The notes beneath the pieces are model-generated. The model saw only the letters and a list, made by a program, of their open reading frames with translations. It was not told the DNA's origin and did not search any database. Made by a program: the position numbers and the translations under genes. Positions 16,981 to 24,228 of a stretch of DNA of 29,351 bases are shown here, piece after piece (within the stretch, counting starts at the first letter, position 1; the number at the start of each line of letters is the position of its first letter). The DNA is from Clostridium sp. (GTDB lineage Bacteria > Bacillota > Clostridia > Lachnospirales > Lachnospiraceae), in assembly GCA_016302185.1 (NCBI GenBank), contig JAEDOC010000011.1:1-29351 (forward strand), given 5' to 3'.

Positions 16981-18558
16981 TTAGTCACCCAGTATATTGA
17001 CAATCCGGTAAGGATTGCGGTAATTCCAGGTAGAGATCTTGATACCGCTTCTGCGGCTGGCCGCATGTACAATCTGGCCGTTGCCGATATACATGGCCAC
17101 ATGATTTACCGTACCGCCGCTGTTGGTATAAAAGATCAGATCGCCCGGACGCATCTGGGAAGAATTGATCTTCCTTCCCTGCTTTGCCTGTGCCCGGGAC
17201 ACACGCTCCAGCGTAATTCCTGCCACATGGCTGTACACATAGCGCACAAAACCGGAGCAGTCCGCACCGGTATGGGGATCGTTGCCGCCCCAGACATAGC
17301 GGTTGCCAACAAACTGCAGTGCGTAATTTACCAGACGGTTCCGCAGCGAGGTATTGCCATCCAGCGGACTGAACTTAATCGCCTCCGGTAATGCATAGCG
17401 GACATCCACATAGTCCGTGGAAACAAACGCCGTACTGGAATCCAGTTCAATCTCCACCCAGCCATCCAGCTGGCTGATCACATCGTAGCGCTCGTTATTG
17501 GAAATCTGGGTCCAGATCGGAGCATCCGTACTGGGCTCTGTCCGCACATTCAGACGATCCGTGGAAACAATCGCCATCAGCTCCGCTACCTGCAGAGCCT
17601 CATCCTTCGCAGCCGCTCCCGTCAGAATATACTGGGCGCTGACATAACCGGTCACCGGACCAGACTTAATCTTATACCACTTTCCATCTTCTGAGGTCTC
17701 CAGAATCTCACCGGCCGATTTACTGGTCATCTTACCGATGATCTCCGCATCCTCGCTGGGTTCCTTGCGGACATTCAAATAATTGTCCACACTGGAGATT
17801 CCCAGATTGTCATACAGGTTCAAAACCATGGAACGGGCATCCAGCTTCCGGGCCTCATTGAGAGAATACTCCACTTTAACGTATTCCCCGGAAATATAGC
17901 CGCTGGAAATCTTGATCCAGTCACCTTCTGTTTCTTCTTCTACAAGGTAACGCTCATTCTGAAGCGCCTGACCGACCACTTCCGCGTCCGTAGACGGCTC
18001 CTGACGGATATTTAAAGAATCTGCTGTGATCAGAGCCCGTTTCGCCACCAGGTTCATGGCCTTCTCTCTGGCTTCCTCTCCGGTAATGACAAATTCTGAA
18101 CTGATATATCCCGTCAATCCGCCGGATTCCACCTGATACCAGCCCTCCGTGGAGGTATCCAGTATCTCACAGGCACTTTCATTCTGCATCTTGCCAATGA
18201 CATCCGCAGAGGTATCCGCCGACTCTCGAAGATTCAGATAGCCATCCACCTCAACAATTCCCAGATTCTGATAACTGTCAACCACCGCCTGTTTTCTGGC
18301 TTCCTCTTCCTTCTCCTTCTCTTCTTCCCCGGATGCTTCCGTATTCTGTTCTTCTGCCTGCGTCTCTTCCTGCTTCTGCTTCACCGTGCCGCCGGTCTGA
18401 TGGTTCTTTACCAGCTGGCATCCTCCCCAGGCCGCTCCCGCAAGAAGGGCCACCGCCCCGGCAACAATTGCCGCAAAGCGCCAGTCCGTCCCCCTGCGTC
18501 TTCGTTTTCTGCTTTTATTTAAAACGGATAAATAATCATCTTTCTTTTGTCCAAACAT
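16981..18558 (-). CDS. SH3-domain NlpC/P60 (C40) peptidoglycan hydrolase, upstream paralogue
   Basis: A 525-residue predicted cell-wall endopeptidase. It has an arginine-rich cytoplasmic start, a membrane anchor (about 27-45), a Glu/Lys/Gln-rich charged spacer (58-90) and four SH3 domains (about 104-157, 178-229, 257-310, 331-386). The C-terminal NlpC/P60 domain has catalytic Cys434 (TGADCSGF), histidine in VNHVAMYIG and IVHAAS. Unlike its downstream neighbour it has no Gly/Ser linker before the catalytic domain. SH3 domains in this family usually bind the wall and position the hydrolase. Both copies keep their catalytic residues. A good sigma-A promoter lies just upstream and GGAG precedes the ATG. 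The domain order differs from secreted clostridial hydrolases in having a non-cleaved anchor instead of a signal peptide. Confidence 0.92.
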   Translation of the reverse strand: MFGQKKDDYLSVLNKSRKRRRRGTDWRFAAIVAGAVALLAGAAWGGCQLVKNHQTGGTVKQKQEETQAEEQNTEASGEEEKEKEEEARKQAVVDSYQNLGIVEVDGYLNLRESADTSADVIGKMQNESACEILDTSTEGWYQVESGGLTGYISSEFVITGEEAREKAMNLVAKRALITADSLNIRQEPSTDAEVVGQALQNERYLVEEETEGDWIKISSGYISGEYVKVEYSLNEARKLDARSMVLNLYDNLGISSVDNYLNVRKEPSEDAEIIGKMTSKSAGEILETSEDGKWYKIKSGPVTGYVSAQYILTGAAAKDEALQVAELMAIVSTDRLNVRTEPSTDAPIWTQISNNERYDVISQLDGWVEIELDSSTAFVSTDYVDVRYALPEAIKFSPLDGNTSLRNRLVNYALQFVGNRYVWGGNDPHTGADCSGFVRYVYSHVAGITLERVSRAQAKQGRKINSSQMRPGDLIFYTNSGGTVNHVAMYIGNGQIVHAASRRSGIKISTWNYRNPYRIVNILGD

Positions 18559-18610
18559 TCAGGCACACTCCTATCCTGTGTTTCATACTCATACGAAACA
18601 TACAGTTGCT

Positions 18611-18639
18611 ATTGTATCACAAACCGCCCCAAATGCCAA
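18611..18639 (-). promoter_or_regulatory. Sigma-A promoter of the SH3-NlpC/P60 operon
   Basis: On the minus strand, TTGGCA (18634-18639) and TACAAT (18611-18616) are separated by 17 bases. A TG one base before the -10 gives an extended -10 element. Transcription would start near 18604, leaving an approximately 45-base leader with AGGATAGGAG before the ATG. No riboswitch-like structure fits in so short a leader. Confidence 0.7.
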
Positions 18640-18759
18640 GAAAGATGCCAATTATAAATGTTAAATTTCTATTACGAAACGATGAACGATGGAGTATAAA
18701 TCGTGAACTGTGACGCGGGAAAGAAAGGGCGGAGAAATGGATAGATAAGGCCAATTGTA

Positions 18760-19095
18760 ATATCTTCTGTAAACTTCTGTAAAATATTCGAATATCAGCA
18801 TGGAAAAACGGCGGCAGAGCAGAGAAAAAAGAGGTAATTCATTGTACGAGATTCGACAGCTCTTAGACTCTGGCAGAGAAAAAGAGCGAGGCATAATTGG
18901 CTTTACCAGAGCCAATTATGGCTGCACTGAGCAGGAAAATCATCAGGATTTTACTGCGAATTGCAGCTGTACCCGCTCGTTTCTCTGACAGAATCTTAGA
19001 GCTGTCCATCTAGTACACAAGAATTACCTCTTTTTTCTTCTGTCCTGACGCCGTTCTTTCCACGCGTCCGGCTTCACAACACATACAGAAGATAT
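18760..19095. repeat. Large imperfect palindrome able to form a long stem capped by two hairpins
   Basis: This fills most of the gene-free stretch 18640-19097. Outermost arms ATATCTTCTGTA (18760-18771) and TACAGAAGATAT (19084-19095) are perfect. Further in, GGAAA/AACGGCG blocks near 18802-18812 and 19050-19062 match. AGAAAAAAGAGGTAATTC (18823-18840) pairs perfectly with 19021-19038, and ACAGCTCT and CAGAGAAA blocks near 18856-18882 match 18977-19006. The top holds two separate hairpins: CATAATTGGCT/AGCCAATTATG (18892-18902 with 18910-18920) and a nested one, GCTGCA/TGCAGC with GCAG/CTGC and AAAATC/GATTTT inside (18921-18967). No transposase or convincing gene is present. It begins 2 bases past the ABC ATPase stop and could terminate that operon, be a MITE-like element, or encode a structured RNA. 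Confidence 0.8.
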
Positions 19096-19097
19096 CA

Positions 19098-19895
19098 CTA
19101 TTTCGCCAGCATCATTCGATCATTCGCGAACTGCTCTCCGCTGGTGGATTCAAATTTCTTTAACAGATCCTCCACTTTTAAGTTCTTCTTCTCTTCTCCG
19201 GCCACATCGTAAATGATCCGACCCTCGTGCATCATGATCAGACGGTTTCCGATACGGATGGCATCATTCATGTTATGGGTTACCATCAGTGCGGTCAGAT
19301 TCTGCTCATTAACGATCTTTTCCGTCAGATCCAGCACCTTCCTGGCCGTTTTCGGATCCAGTGCCGCAGTATGCTCATCCAGGAGCAGAAGCTTCGGCTT
19401 CTGAAGAGTCGCCATCAGAAGGGTCAGCGCCTGACGCTGTCCGCCGGAAAGCAACCCTACCTTGCTGGTCATACGAGTCTGCAGGCCCAAATCCAGTTCT
19501 GCCAGCGCCTCACGGTAATAATCCTTTTCATTCGCCCGGATGCCCCAGCCAAGCCCCCTTGTCTTACCCCTCCGGAACGCCATGGCAAGATTCTCCTGAA
19601 TCTCCATGTTGGCCGCAGTACCGCGCATGGGATCCTGGAACACGCGGCCAATATAGCGGGCTCTCTTGTATTCCGGTTCCTGGGAAATATTGACTCCATC
19701 GATCACAATCTTGCCGCAGTCGATGGGATATACTCCGGCAATCATATTCAGCATAGTGGATTTACCGGCGCCGTTGCCGCCGATGATTGTTACAAAATCA
19801 CCGGGATTCAGATGAAGATTAATTCCCTGCAATGCTTTCTTTTCATTTACCGTACCTTTATTGAAGGTTTTTTTCACATTGGTTATGGTCAGCAT
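19098..19895 (-). CDS. ABC importer ATPase, TrpZ-like (partner of ABC_sub_bind binding protein)
   Basis: A 265-residue cytoplasmic ATPase powering the importer encoded with the next two genes. Walker A is GGNGAGKST (39-47), the signature is LLSGGQRQAL, and Walker B is LLLLDEHTAALDP. The histidine where most ABC proteins have proline (DEPT) is usual in this subfamily and is not a defect. MVTHNMNDAIRIGNRLIMM carries the switch histidine. The ATG overlaps the permease stop by 7 bases, so synthesis is coupled. The stop codon lies directly against the large palindrome at 18760-19095, which may end this transcript. Confidence 0.93.
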   Translation of the reverse strand: MLTITNVKKTFNKGTVNEKKALQGINLHLNPGDFVTIIGGNGAGKSTMLNMIAGVYPIDCGKIVIDGVNISQEPEYKRARYIGRVFQDPMRGTAANMEIQENLAMAFRRGKTRGLGWGIRANEKDYYREALAELDLGLQTRMTSKVGLLSGGQRQALTLLMATLQKPKLLLLDEHTAALDPKTARKVLDLTEKIVNEQNLTALMVTHNMNDAIRIGNRLIMMHEGRIIYDVAGEEKKNLKVEDLLKKFESTSGEQFANDRMMLAK

Positions 19896-20815
19896 GACTC
19901 ATCCTCCTCTCCTTCCGTATAAGACTTCTTCAGCCGGTATTTGGCCAGCGCCACCGGAATACAGAGTGCCAGTGCTACAATCACGGCGGAGAGAAGCTTC
20001 ATATCGTTGGCATCCATACCCATTCGAAGCACCAAAGCACGAATTACAAAATAAACGACAGAGCCAAACACAACAGAAATCAGTTTCCAGTAGAACGGAG
20101 TCAGCTTTCCAAGAAGCACCTCACCGATGACGATGGCAGCCAGACCGATGACGATGGCGCCGGTACCGCTTCCCACATCACCATATTTCTGACTCTGGCA
20201 GACCAGCGCACCGGAAAGAGCCACCAGGGAATTGCTGACCACCAGTGCAAGGAGCTTGGTCATCTTCGTATTTACACCCAGCGCCCGTACCATATCCTCA
20301 TTGTTACCGGTGGCACGCAGAGCACTTCCGATCTCGGTTCCGAAGAACCAGTACAGAAACAGAATCACAACCGCAGCCACAATAATACCGATAATCATGG
20401 ACGACTGTGCCTGGGTCAGTCCCATGCGGCCCGCAAAACTGCTGATCAGAGTCTCCACCTTCAGAAGCGGAAGGTTACTCTTGCCTCCCATAATACGAAG
20501 ATTAATGGACCAGAGAGAAATCTGAGTCAGAATTCCTGCCAGAATCGCCGGAATCTCAAAAATCGTATGCAGAATACCGGTCACTGTTCCCGCCAGCATA
20601 CCTGCTGCCATGGCAACAAAAAGAGCCAGAACCGGGTTTACTCCCTTGTTCACTACCAGAACCGCACAGACGCAGGCGCCAAGTGCAAAGCTTCCATCTA
20701 CGGTCATATCTGCGATATCCATCAGTCGGAAGGTGATATAGACACCCAAAACCATGATTCCCCAGAGAACGCCCTGTGCAACGGCTCCCTGCAGGGATGC
20801 TAACAAACCTGTCAT
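19889..20815 (-). CDS. ABC importer permease, TrpY-like
   Basis: A 308-residue membrane protein of the branched-chain-amino-acid/TrpY permease family, with about eight hydrophobic segments. It has the conserved early stretch TFRLMDIADMTVDGSFALGA and the cytoplasmic EIGSALRATGNNEDMVRALGV loop (split across the helix that meets the ATPase). The start is ATG 20813-20815, since GGAGG sits 11 bases upstream at 20826-20830. A longer frame from a TTG at 20833 would begin before that site. One permease gene is present, so the transporter is expected to work as a homodimer in the membrane. Substrate is discussed under the binding protein. Confidence 0.92.
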   Translation of the reverse strand: MTGLLASLQGAVAQGVLWGIMVLGVYITFRLMDIADMTVDGSFALGACVCAVLVVNKGVNPVLALFVAMAAGMLAGTVTGILHTIFEIPAILAGILTQISLWSINLRIMGGKSNLPLLKVETLISSFAGRMGLTQAQSSMIIGIIVAAVVILFLYWFFGTEIGSALRATGNNEDMVRALGVNTKMTKLLALVVSNSLVALSGALVCQSQKYGDVGSGTGAIVIGLAAIVIGEVLLGKLTPFYWKLISVVFGSVVYFVIRALVLRMGMDANDMKLLSAVIVALALCIPVALAKYRLKKSYTEGEEDESC

Positions 20816-20855
20816 TTTGAATTTTTCCTCCAATACGGCATATTAATTACAACGA

Positions 20856-20888
20856 GAAATGCGCCGATCACTCTCACCGGCGCATTTC
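20856..20888 (-). promoter_or_regulatory. Stem-loop between binding-protein and permease genes
   Basis: A perfect 11-pair inverted repeat (GAAATGCGCCG / CGGCGCATTTC) with an 11-base loop lies between the binding-protein stop and the permease ribosome binding site. No strong U-tract follows. In ABC operons such hairpins commonly protect the upstream message or cause partial termination, which gives more binding protein than permease; that role is inferred here. Confidence 0.65.
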
Positions 20889-20911
20889 AAAGCATACTTA
20901 ATTCGAACGTA

Positions 20912-21949
20912 TTACTTTAAACCGGATACATCAATACCCAGTTCTGCTGCAACCTCTTCGTTGACAGATAAGGTACACTTCTCTGCCGGCAGATAGCCAA
21001 TCGGCATAGTGGAAATATCTGCGCCCTTGGTCAGAATCTCAACTGCCTGCTCGCCTGCCATGTAGCCTAACTGATAGTAATCGATACCATAGGTAGCAAG
21101 ACCGCCGGCTTCAACCATACCTTCCTCACCGCAGATGATCGGAATCTTGTTCTCGGTAGCTACCATAGAAACGGTAGACATACCTGCTGCAATCATGTTA
21201 TCGGTCGGGGAGTAGATGCAGTCTACATTACCAACCATGGACTCAACCACGGTCTGAATCTCGTTGGAATTGGAAACCGTATAATCCTTGTATGCGATAC
21301 CTGCGGCATCCAGAGCTTCTTTCGCCATGTCAATCTGAAGAACGGAATTTGCTTCCGCACTGCTGTAAATGAGTCCTACAGTCTTTACCTCCGGAAGAAT
21401 CTGCTGCATTAACTCAATCTGCTCTTTTACCGGTGTTAAATCAGAAGTACCGGATACATTGCAGTTCGGCATCTCATTGCTCTCTACCAGTCCGGATGCT
21501 GCCGGATCCGTCACTGCGCTGACCAGAATCGGGATGCTGTCGGTTACACCGGATACTGCCTGTGCTGCCGGAGTTGCGATTGCGAAGATCAGATCATTAT
21601 CGCTGTTTACCAGGGTCTCCGCAATCGTTAAGCAGGCTGCCTGATCACCGGCTGCATTCTGCTGATCAAATTCACAGGAAACACCGGCATCCTTCAGTGC
21701 CTGTACAAAGCCCTCGTTGGTCTTATCCAGAGCTGCATGCTGTACCAGCTGGATAACGCCGATTTTATAGGTTTTACCAGAAGCCTCTGCCTCAGTCTCT
21801 GTACCTTCTGTCTCAGCAGCTTCTGCTGCTTCCGTAGCTGCTTCTGTCGCAGCTGCTGTAGTCTCCTCTGTCTTGCTGCCGCAGGCTGTCATAGATGCTG
21901 CCATCGCACCGGCTAATACCAGAGCCATGATTTTGTTTGTTTTTTTCAT
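20912..21949 (-). CDS. ABC importer substrate-binding lipoprotein, TrpX-like (ABC_sub_bind family)
   Basis: A 345-residue exported binding protein. The signal peptide MKKTNKIMALVLAGAMAASM ends in a lipobox with Cys23 (TAC), so the mature protein is lipid-anchored outside the membrane. A low-complexity Ala/Thr/Glu spacer (about 24-57) leads to the periplasmic-binding-fold core, which opens KIGVIQLVQHAALDKTNEGF. Features such as DLIFAIATPAAQAV, ILVSAVTDPAASGLVE and CIYSPTDNMIAAGM are typical of the family that includes pneumococcal TrpX (tryptophan) and related tyrosine-linked importers. The substrate is probably an aromatic amino acid, but no T-box leader or biosynthetic neighbour confirms it. 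A GGAGG site precedes the ATG. It is the first gene of a three-gene operon. Confidence 0.93.
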   Translation of the reverse strand: MKKTNKIMALVLAGAMAASMTACGSKTEETTAAATEAATEAAEAAETEGTETEAEASGKTYKIGVIQLVQHAALDKTNEGFVQALKDAGVSCEFDQQNAAGDQAACLTIAETLVNSDNDLIFAIATPAAQAVSGVTDSIPILVSAVTDPAASGLVESNEMPNCNVSGTSDLTPVKEQIELMQQILPEVKTVGLIYSSAEANSVLQIDMAKEALDAAGIAYKDYTVSNSNEIQTVVESMVGNVDCIYSPTDNMIAAGMSTVSMVATENKIPIICGEEGMVEAGGLATYGIDYYQLGYMAGEQAVEILTKGADISTMPIGYLPAEKCTLSVNEEVAAELGIDVSGLK

Positions 21950-21993
21950 AACACAATATCCTCCTGTCTGTCTCAGCCATCCGTCAAAAAAAC

Positions 21994-22041
21994 TTCGGAC
22001 GAATGGGAATATGCTTCATCATACTACACATTTCGGCCGAA
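21994..22041. promoter_or_regulatory. Two palindromic operator candidates at the ABC importer promoter
   Basis: TTCGGCCGAA (22032-22041) is a perfect 10-base palindrome inside the -35/-10 spacer. TTCGGACGAA (21994-22003) differs by one base and lies about 10-20 bases into the transcript. Centres are 38 bases apart. A repressor binding both sites would block the promoter, but no regulator gene is adjacent to test this. Confidence 0.5.
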
Positions 22042-22046
22042 GTCAA
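22018..22046 (-). promoter_or_regulatory. Sigma-A promoter of the TrpXYZ-like operon
   Basis: On the minus strand, TTGACT (22041-22046), 17 bases, then TATGAT (22018-22023); each hexamer matches consensus at five of six positions. The start would be near 22011, giving a leader of about 60 bases. That is too short for a T-box or large riboswitch. Confidence 0.75.
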
Positions 22047-22080
22047 TTTTATTTCTTTAATTTCCCAAAAAATCAACGTG

Positions 22081-23496
22081 TTAAAGTGTCGAAGAATCCG
22101 TACCGGCAATAGGAAGGCAAACTTCAAAGGTACTCCCCTTTCCCAGCTCAGACTGCACAGTAACCGTCCCGTTATAAAAGCTTACCACATGCTTGACAAT
22201 GGACAGGCCCAGACCGGTTCCGCCCTGTTTTCTGCTGCGCCCTTTGTCTACCCGGTAGAACCGTTCAAAAATCCGCTCCTGGCTTTCCGCCGGAATTCCG
22301 ACGCCGTTATCCCGGACCGTAAGCACCATATCCCGGTCTTTTTTCTCCGCCTTTATCCAGACAGAACCGCCGTCATTATTATATTTTACCGCATTACTCA
22401 GCAGATTGGTAAAGAGCTCCATCATCTGGCGCTGATCGGCACGAATCCTGAAATTCTGCCGGCACTCCTTGTGAATAATAATATCCCGCTCCGCTGCCTG
22501 CGCCTCCAGCGAAGACACCACCTCATCCAGAAGCTCTCCCACCTTCAGAGAAACCAGCTCCGCCCTGGCCCCCTTGGACTCCAGACGGGAAATCATCAGA
22601 ATATCATCCACCAGACTGGTCATCCGAAGCGCTTCCTTCTGAATCCGTTTCAGAAAATCCTTTTCTGTCTCCTGATTCAGAACCATTCCGCCCTCCAGAA
22701 GCTCCACATAGCCGCGAATGGACGTGATGGGCGTCTTCAGCTCATGGGACGCATTGCTGAAAAACTCCTGCCGGATCTGACGTTCCTTTTCCAGACGCAG
22801 CTGCTTCTCTTTCACACTGGCCGCCATCCGGGTCGTAGTATCCGCGATAACATTGATCTCCTCATACGGGCACTTCTCAAACTGAAAATCGGTCGATTCT
22901 CCGTCCAGCTTCATCATCTCCTGAGAGATTTTTGACAGCGGCCGGGTAATGGAATTGGAAAAGCGCTCCGCCTCCATGACAGAAAATAAAAACGCCCCGG
23001 CAAAGCTTAAAAGAACAGCCGGTAAAAGCAGACTCACGTAATCCAGAAGGCCGGAATACGGCATCGCCAGACGCAGAATATGTTCTCCGTCCTCCGAGAG
23101 GACGGCCACATAAAGAAGCTGTTTTCCCAGTGTCTCCGAGCGGCGAATCGCATAACCGTACCCATTTTCCAGCGCCTCTTCTATCTCCGCCCGTTTGCGG
23201 TGGTTCTCCATGGTCTCCGAATGTTCCACCCCGGTATCCACCACGACCGTTCCATCCGTATTAAGCAGCGTATAACGACAGCCGTTGCGTTTTGCCGCCT
23301 TCAGAAGCTCCGCTCTCTGCTCTTCCAGATCACTGCCATAATCAAACAGCTCCTCCACCGTTTCCAGTGTAAAGCGCATATTATTTCTGGTCTGCTTTAA
23401 CAGCATACTGCCAGCCGCCACAAAGGTAATCAGTGTATTCAGTACCAGTGCCATACACAAAAGCTGGACAAAACGTTTCAGAATCGCTTTTCGCAT
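22081..23496 (-). CDS. Sensor histidine kinase, PhoR-like
   Basis: A 471-residue membrane kinase paired with the preceding response regulator. There is a membrane segment at about 11-30, an extracytoplasmic sensing region to about 150, a second membrane segment at about 152-174, and a HAMP-type linker to about 228. The HisKA motif FFSNASHELKTP has phospho-accepting His251. The ATPase domain has N-box NLLSNAVKYN, DNGVGIP, ERFYRVDKGRSRKQGGTGLGL and SIVKH. The architecture fits PhoR/WalK-type kinases, although no PAS domain is evident. It follows the regulator by 9 bases. No convincing terminator was seen between its stop and the next promoter, so some read-through into the importer operon is possible. 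Confidence 0.93.
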   Translation of the reverse strand: MRKAILKRFVQLLCMALVLNTLITFVAAGSMLLKQTRNNMRFTLETVEELFDYGSDLEEQRAELLKAAKRNGCRYTLLNTDGTVVVDTGVEHSETMENHRKRAEIEEALENGYGYAIRRSETLGKQLLYVAVLSEDGEHILRLAMPYSGLLDYVSLLLPAVLLSFAGAFLFSVMEAERFSNSITRPLSKISQEMMKLDGESTDFQFEKCPYEEINVIADTTTRMAASVKEKQLRLEKERQIRQEFFSNASHELKTPITSIRGYVELLEGGMVLNQETEKDFLKRIQKEALRMTSLVDDILMISRLESKGARAELVSLKVGELLDEVVSSLEAQAAERDIIIHKECRQNFRIRADQRQMMELFTNLLSNAVKYNNDGGSVWIKAEKKDRDMVLTVRDNGVGIPAESQERIFERFYRVDKGRSRKQGGTGLGLSIVKHVVSFYNGTVTVQSELGKGSTFEVCLPIAGTDSSTL

Positions 23497-23505
23497 CGTC
23501 TCTTA

Positions 23506-24228
23506 TCACTCCTCACGTTCCTTCAGGAAACGGTATCCCACACCCCGGACGGTTTTGATCTGCTGTCCTCCGCTCTTCAGCTTCTGACGCAGGGTTTTGA
23601 TATGCATATCCAGAGTCCTTGTCTCTCCGTCATAATCATAGCCCCAGATGTGATCCAGAAGCTCATCTCTGGTCACCACCCGGTTCATATGATCCATCAG
23701 ATAGCTTAACAATTCAAACTCCTTCAGCGTCAGATCGATTTTCTCCCCGCAGGAAACCACCTCTCTTGTCTCCCGGTCAATCGTGACCTCTCCCGCCGAT
23801 ACACTGATCACTTCCGCCGCCACGGTTCTGGACCGTTTTAACAGGTTTCTGACCCTGGCTGACAGCTCCAGAATACCAAAGGGCTTCGTCATATAATCAT
23901 CCGCCCCGGAATCCAGCCCTTTCACAATATCAGTTTCCCGGTCCTTCGCTGTCAGCATCAGCACCGGAGTCTCCTTAAACGGCTCCATCCGGCGCACCTG
24001 CTGGATAGCTGTCACACCGTCCATTCCCGGAAGCATCCAGTCAAAAATAAAAAGAGACGGAAGCTCTCTGGCCGCTTCCTTTCCCCTCCTCAGAAGCTCT
24101 GCAAGCTGCGCAAGAGCTTCCTCCGAGGTCTCAAATCCGGCTGCGCGATACCCGAAATTCTCCAGCGCCACACAGATTAAATTTCTGATATTTTCATCAT
24201 CCTCAATCACATAAATCAGGTGTTTCAT
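23506..24228 (-). CDS. OmpR/PhoB-family response regulator
   Basis: A 240-residue transcription factor. The receiver domain shows acidic residues Glu9-Asp10-Asp11, the phosphorylation site Asp63 in LFIFDWMLPGMDG, Thr93 and Lys115 (TKPFG). The DNA-binding winged helix occupies about 143-236, with LTLKEFELLSYL, the RVVTRDELLDHIWGY helix and the terminal TVRGVGYRFLKE. It overlaps the Na/Pi transporter stop by 4 bases (ATGA), so the regulator is made in step with the transporter. That coupling, plus the PhoU-like domain and the PHO-box-like repeats upstream, suggests a phosphate-responsive PhoB/PhoP role; this is inference from context. Confidence 0.93.
   Translation of the reverse strand: MKHLIYVIEDDENIRNLICVALENFGYRAAGFETSEEALAQLAELLRRGKEAARELPSLFIFDWMLPGMDGVTAIQQVRRMEPFKETPVLMLTAKDRETDIVKGLDSGADDYMTKPFGILELSARVRNLLKRSRTVAAEVISVSAGEVTIDRETREVVSCGEKIDLTLKEFELLSYLMDHMNRVVTRDELLDHIWGYDYDGETRTLDMHIKTLRQKLKSGGQQIKTVRGVGYRFLKEREE

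Noticed and set aside
18800..18988. A 62-codon plus-strand frame beginning MEKRRQSREKRG inside the palindrome
   Set aside because: It lies within the base-paired arms and head of the palindrome, has no good ribosome binding site and no recognisable domain; frame is most likely accidental.
19355..19375. Histidine in Walker B (DEHTAALD) of the ABC ATPase as a loss-of-function mutation
   Set aside because: DEHT instead of DEPT is usual for TrpZ-like ATPases; the catalytic Asp and Glu remain.
21950..22011. T-box or other riboswitch in the leader of the TrpX-like operon
   Set aside because: The leader from the predicted start is only about 60 bases and lacks T-box or aptamer motifs.
22003..22935. 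A 310-codon plus-strand frame opposite the histidine kinase
   Set aside because: It is antisense to a clearly conserved kinase domain; composition is low-quality (His/Arg/Leu-rich), with no family match by eye.
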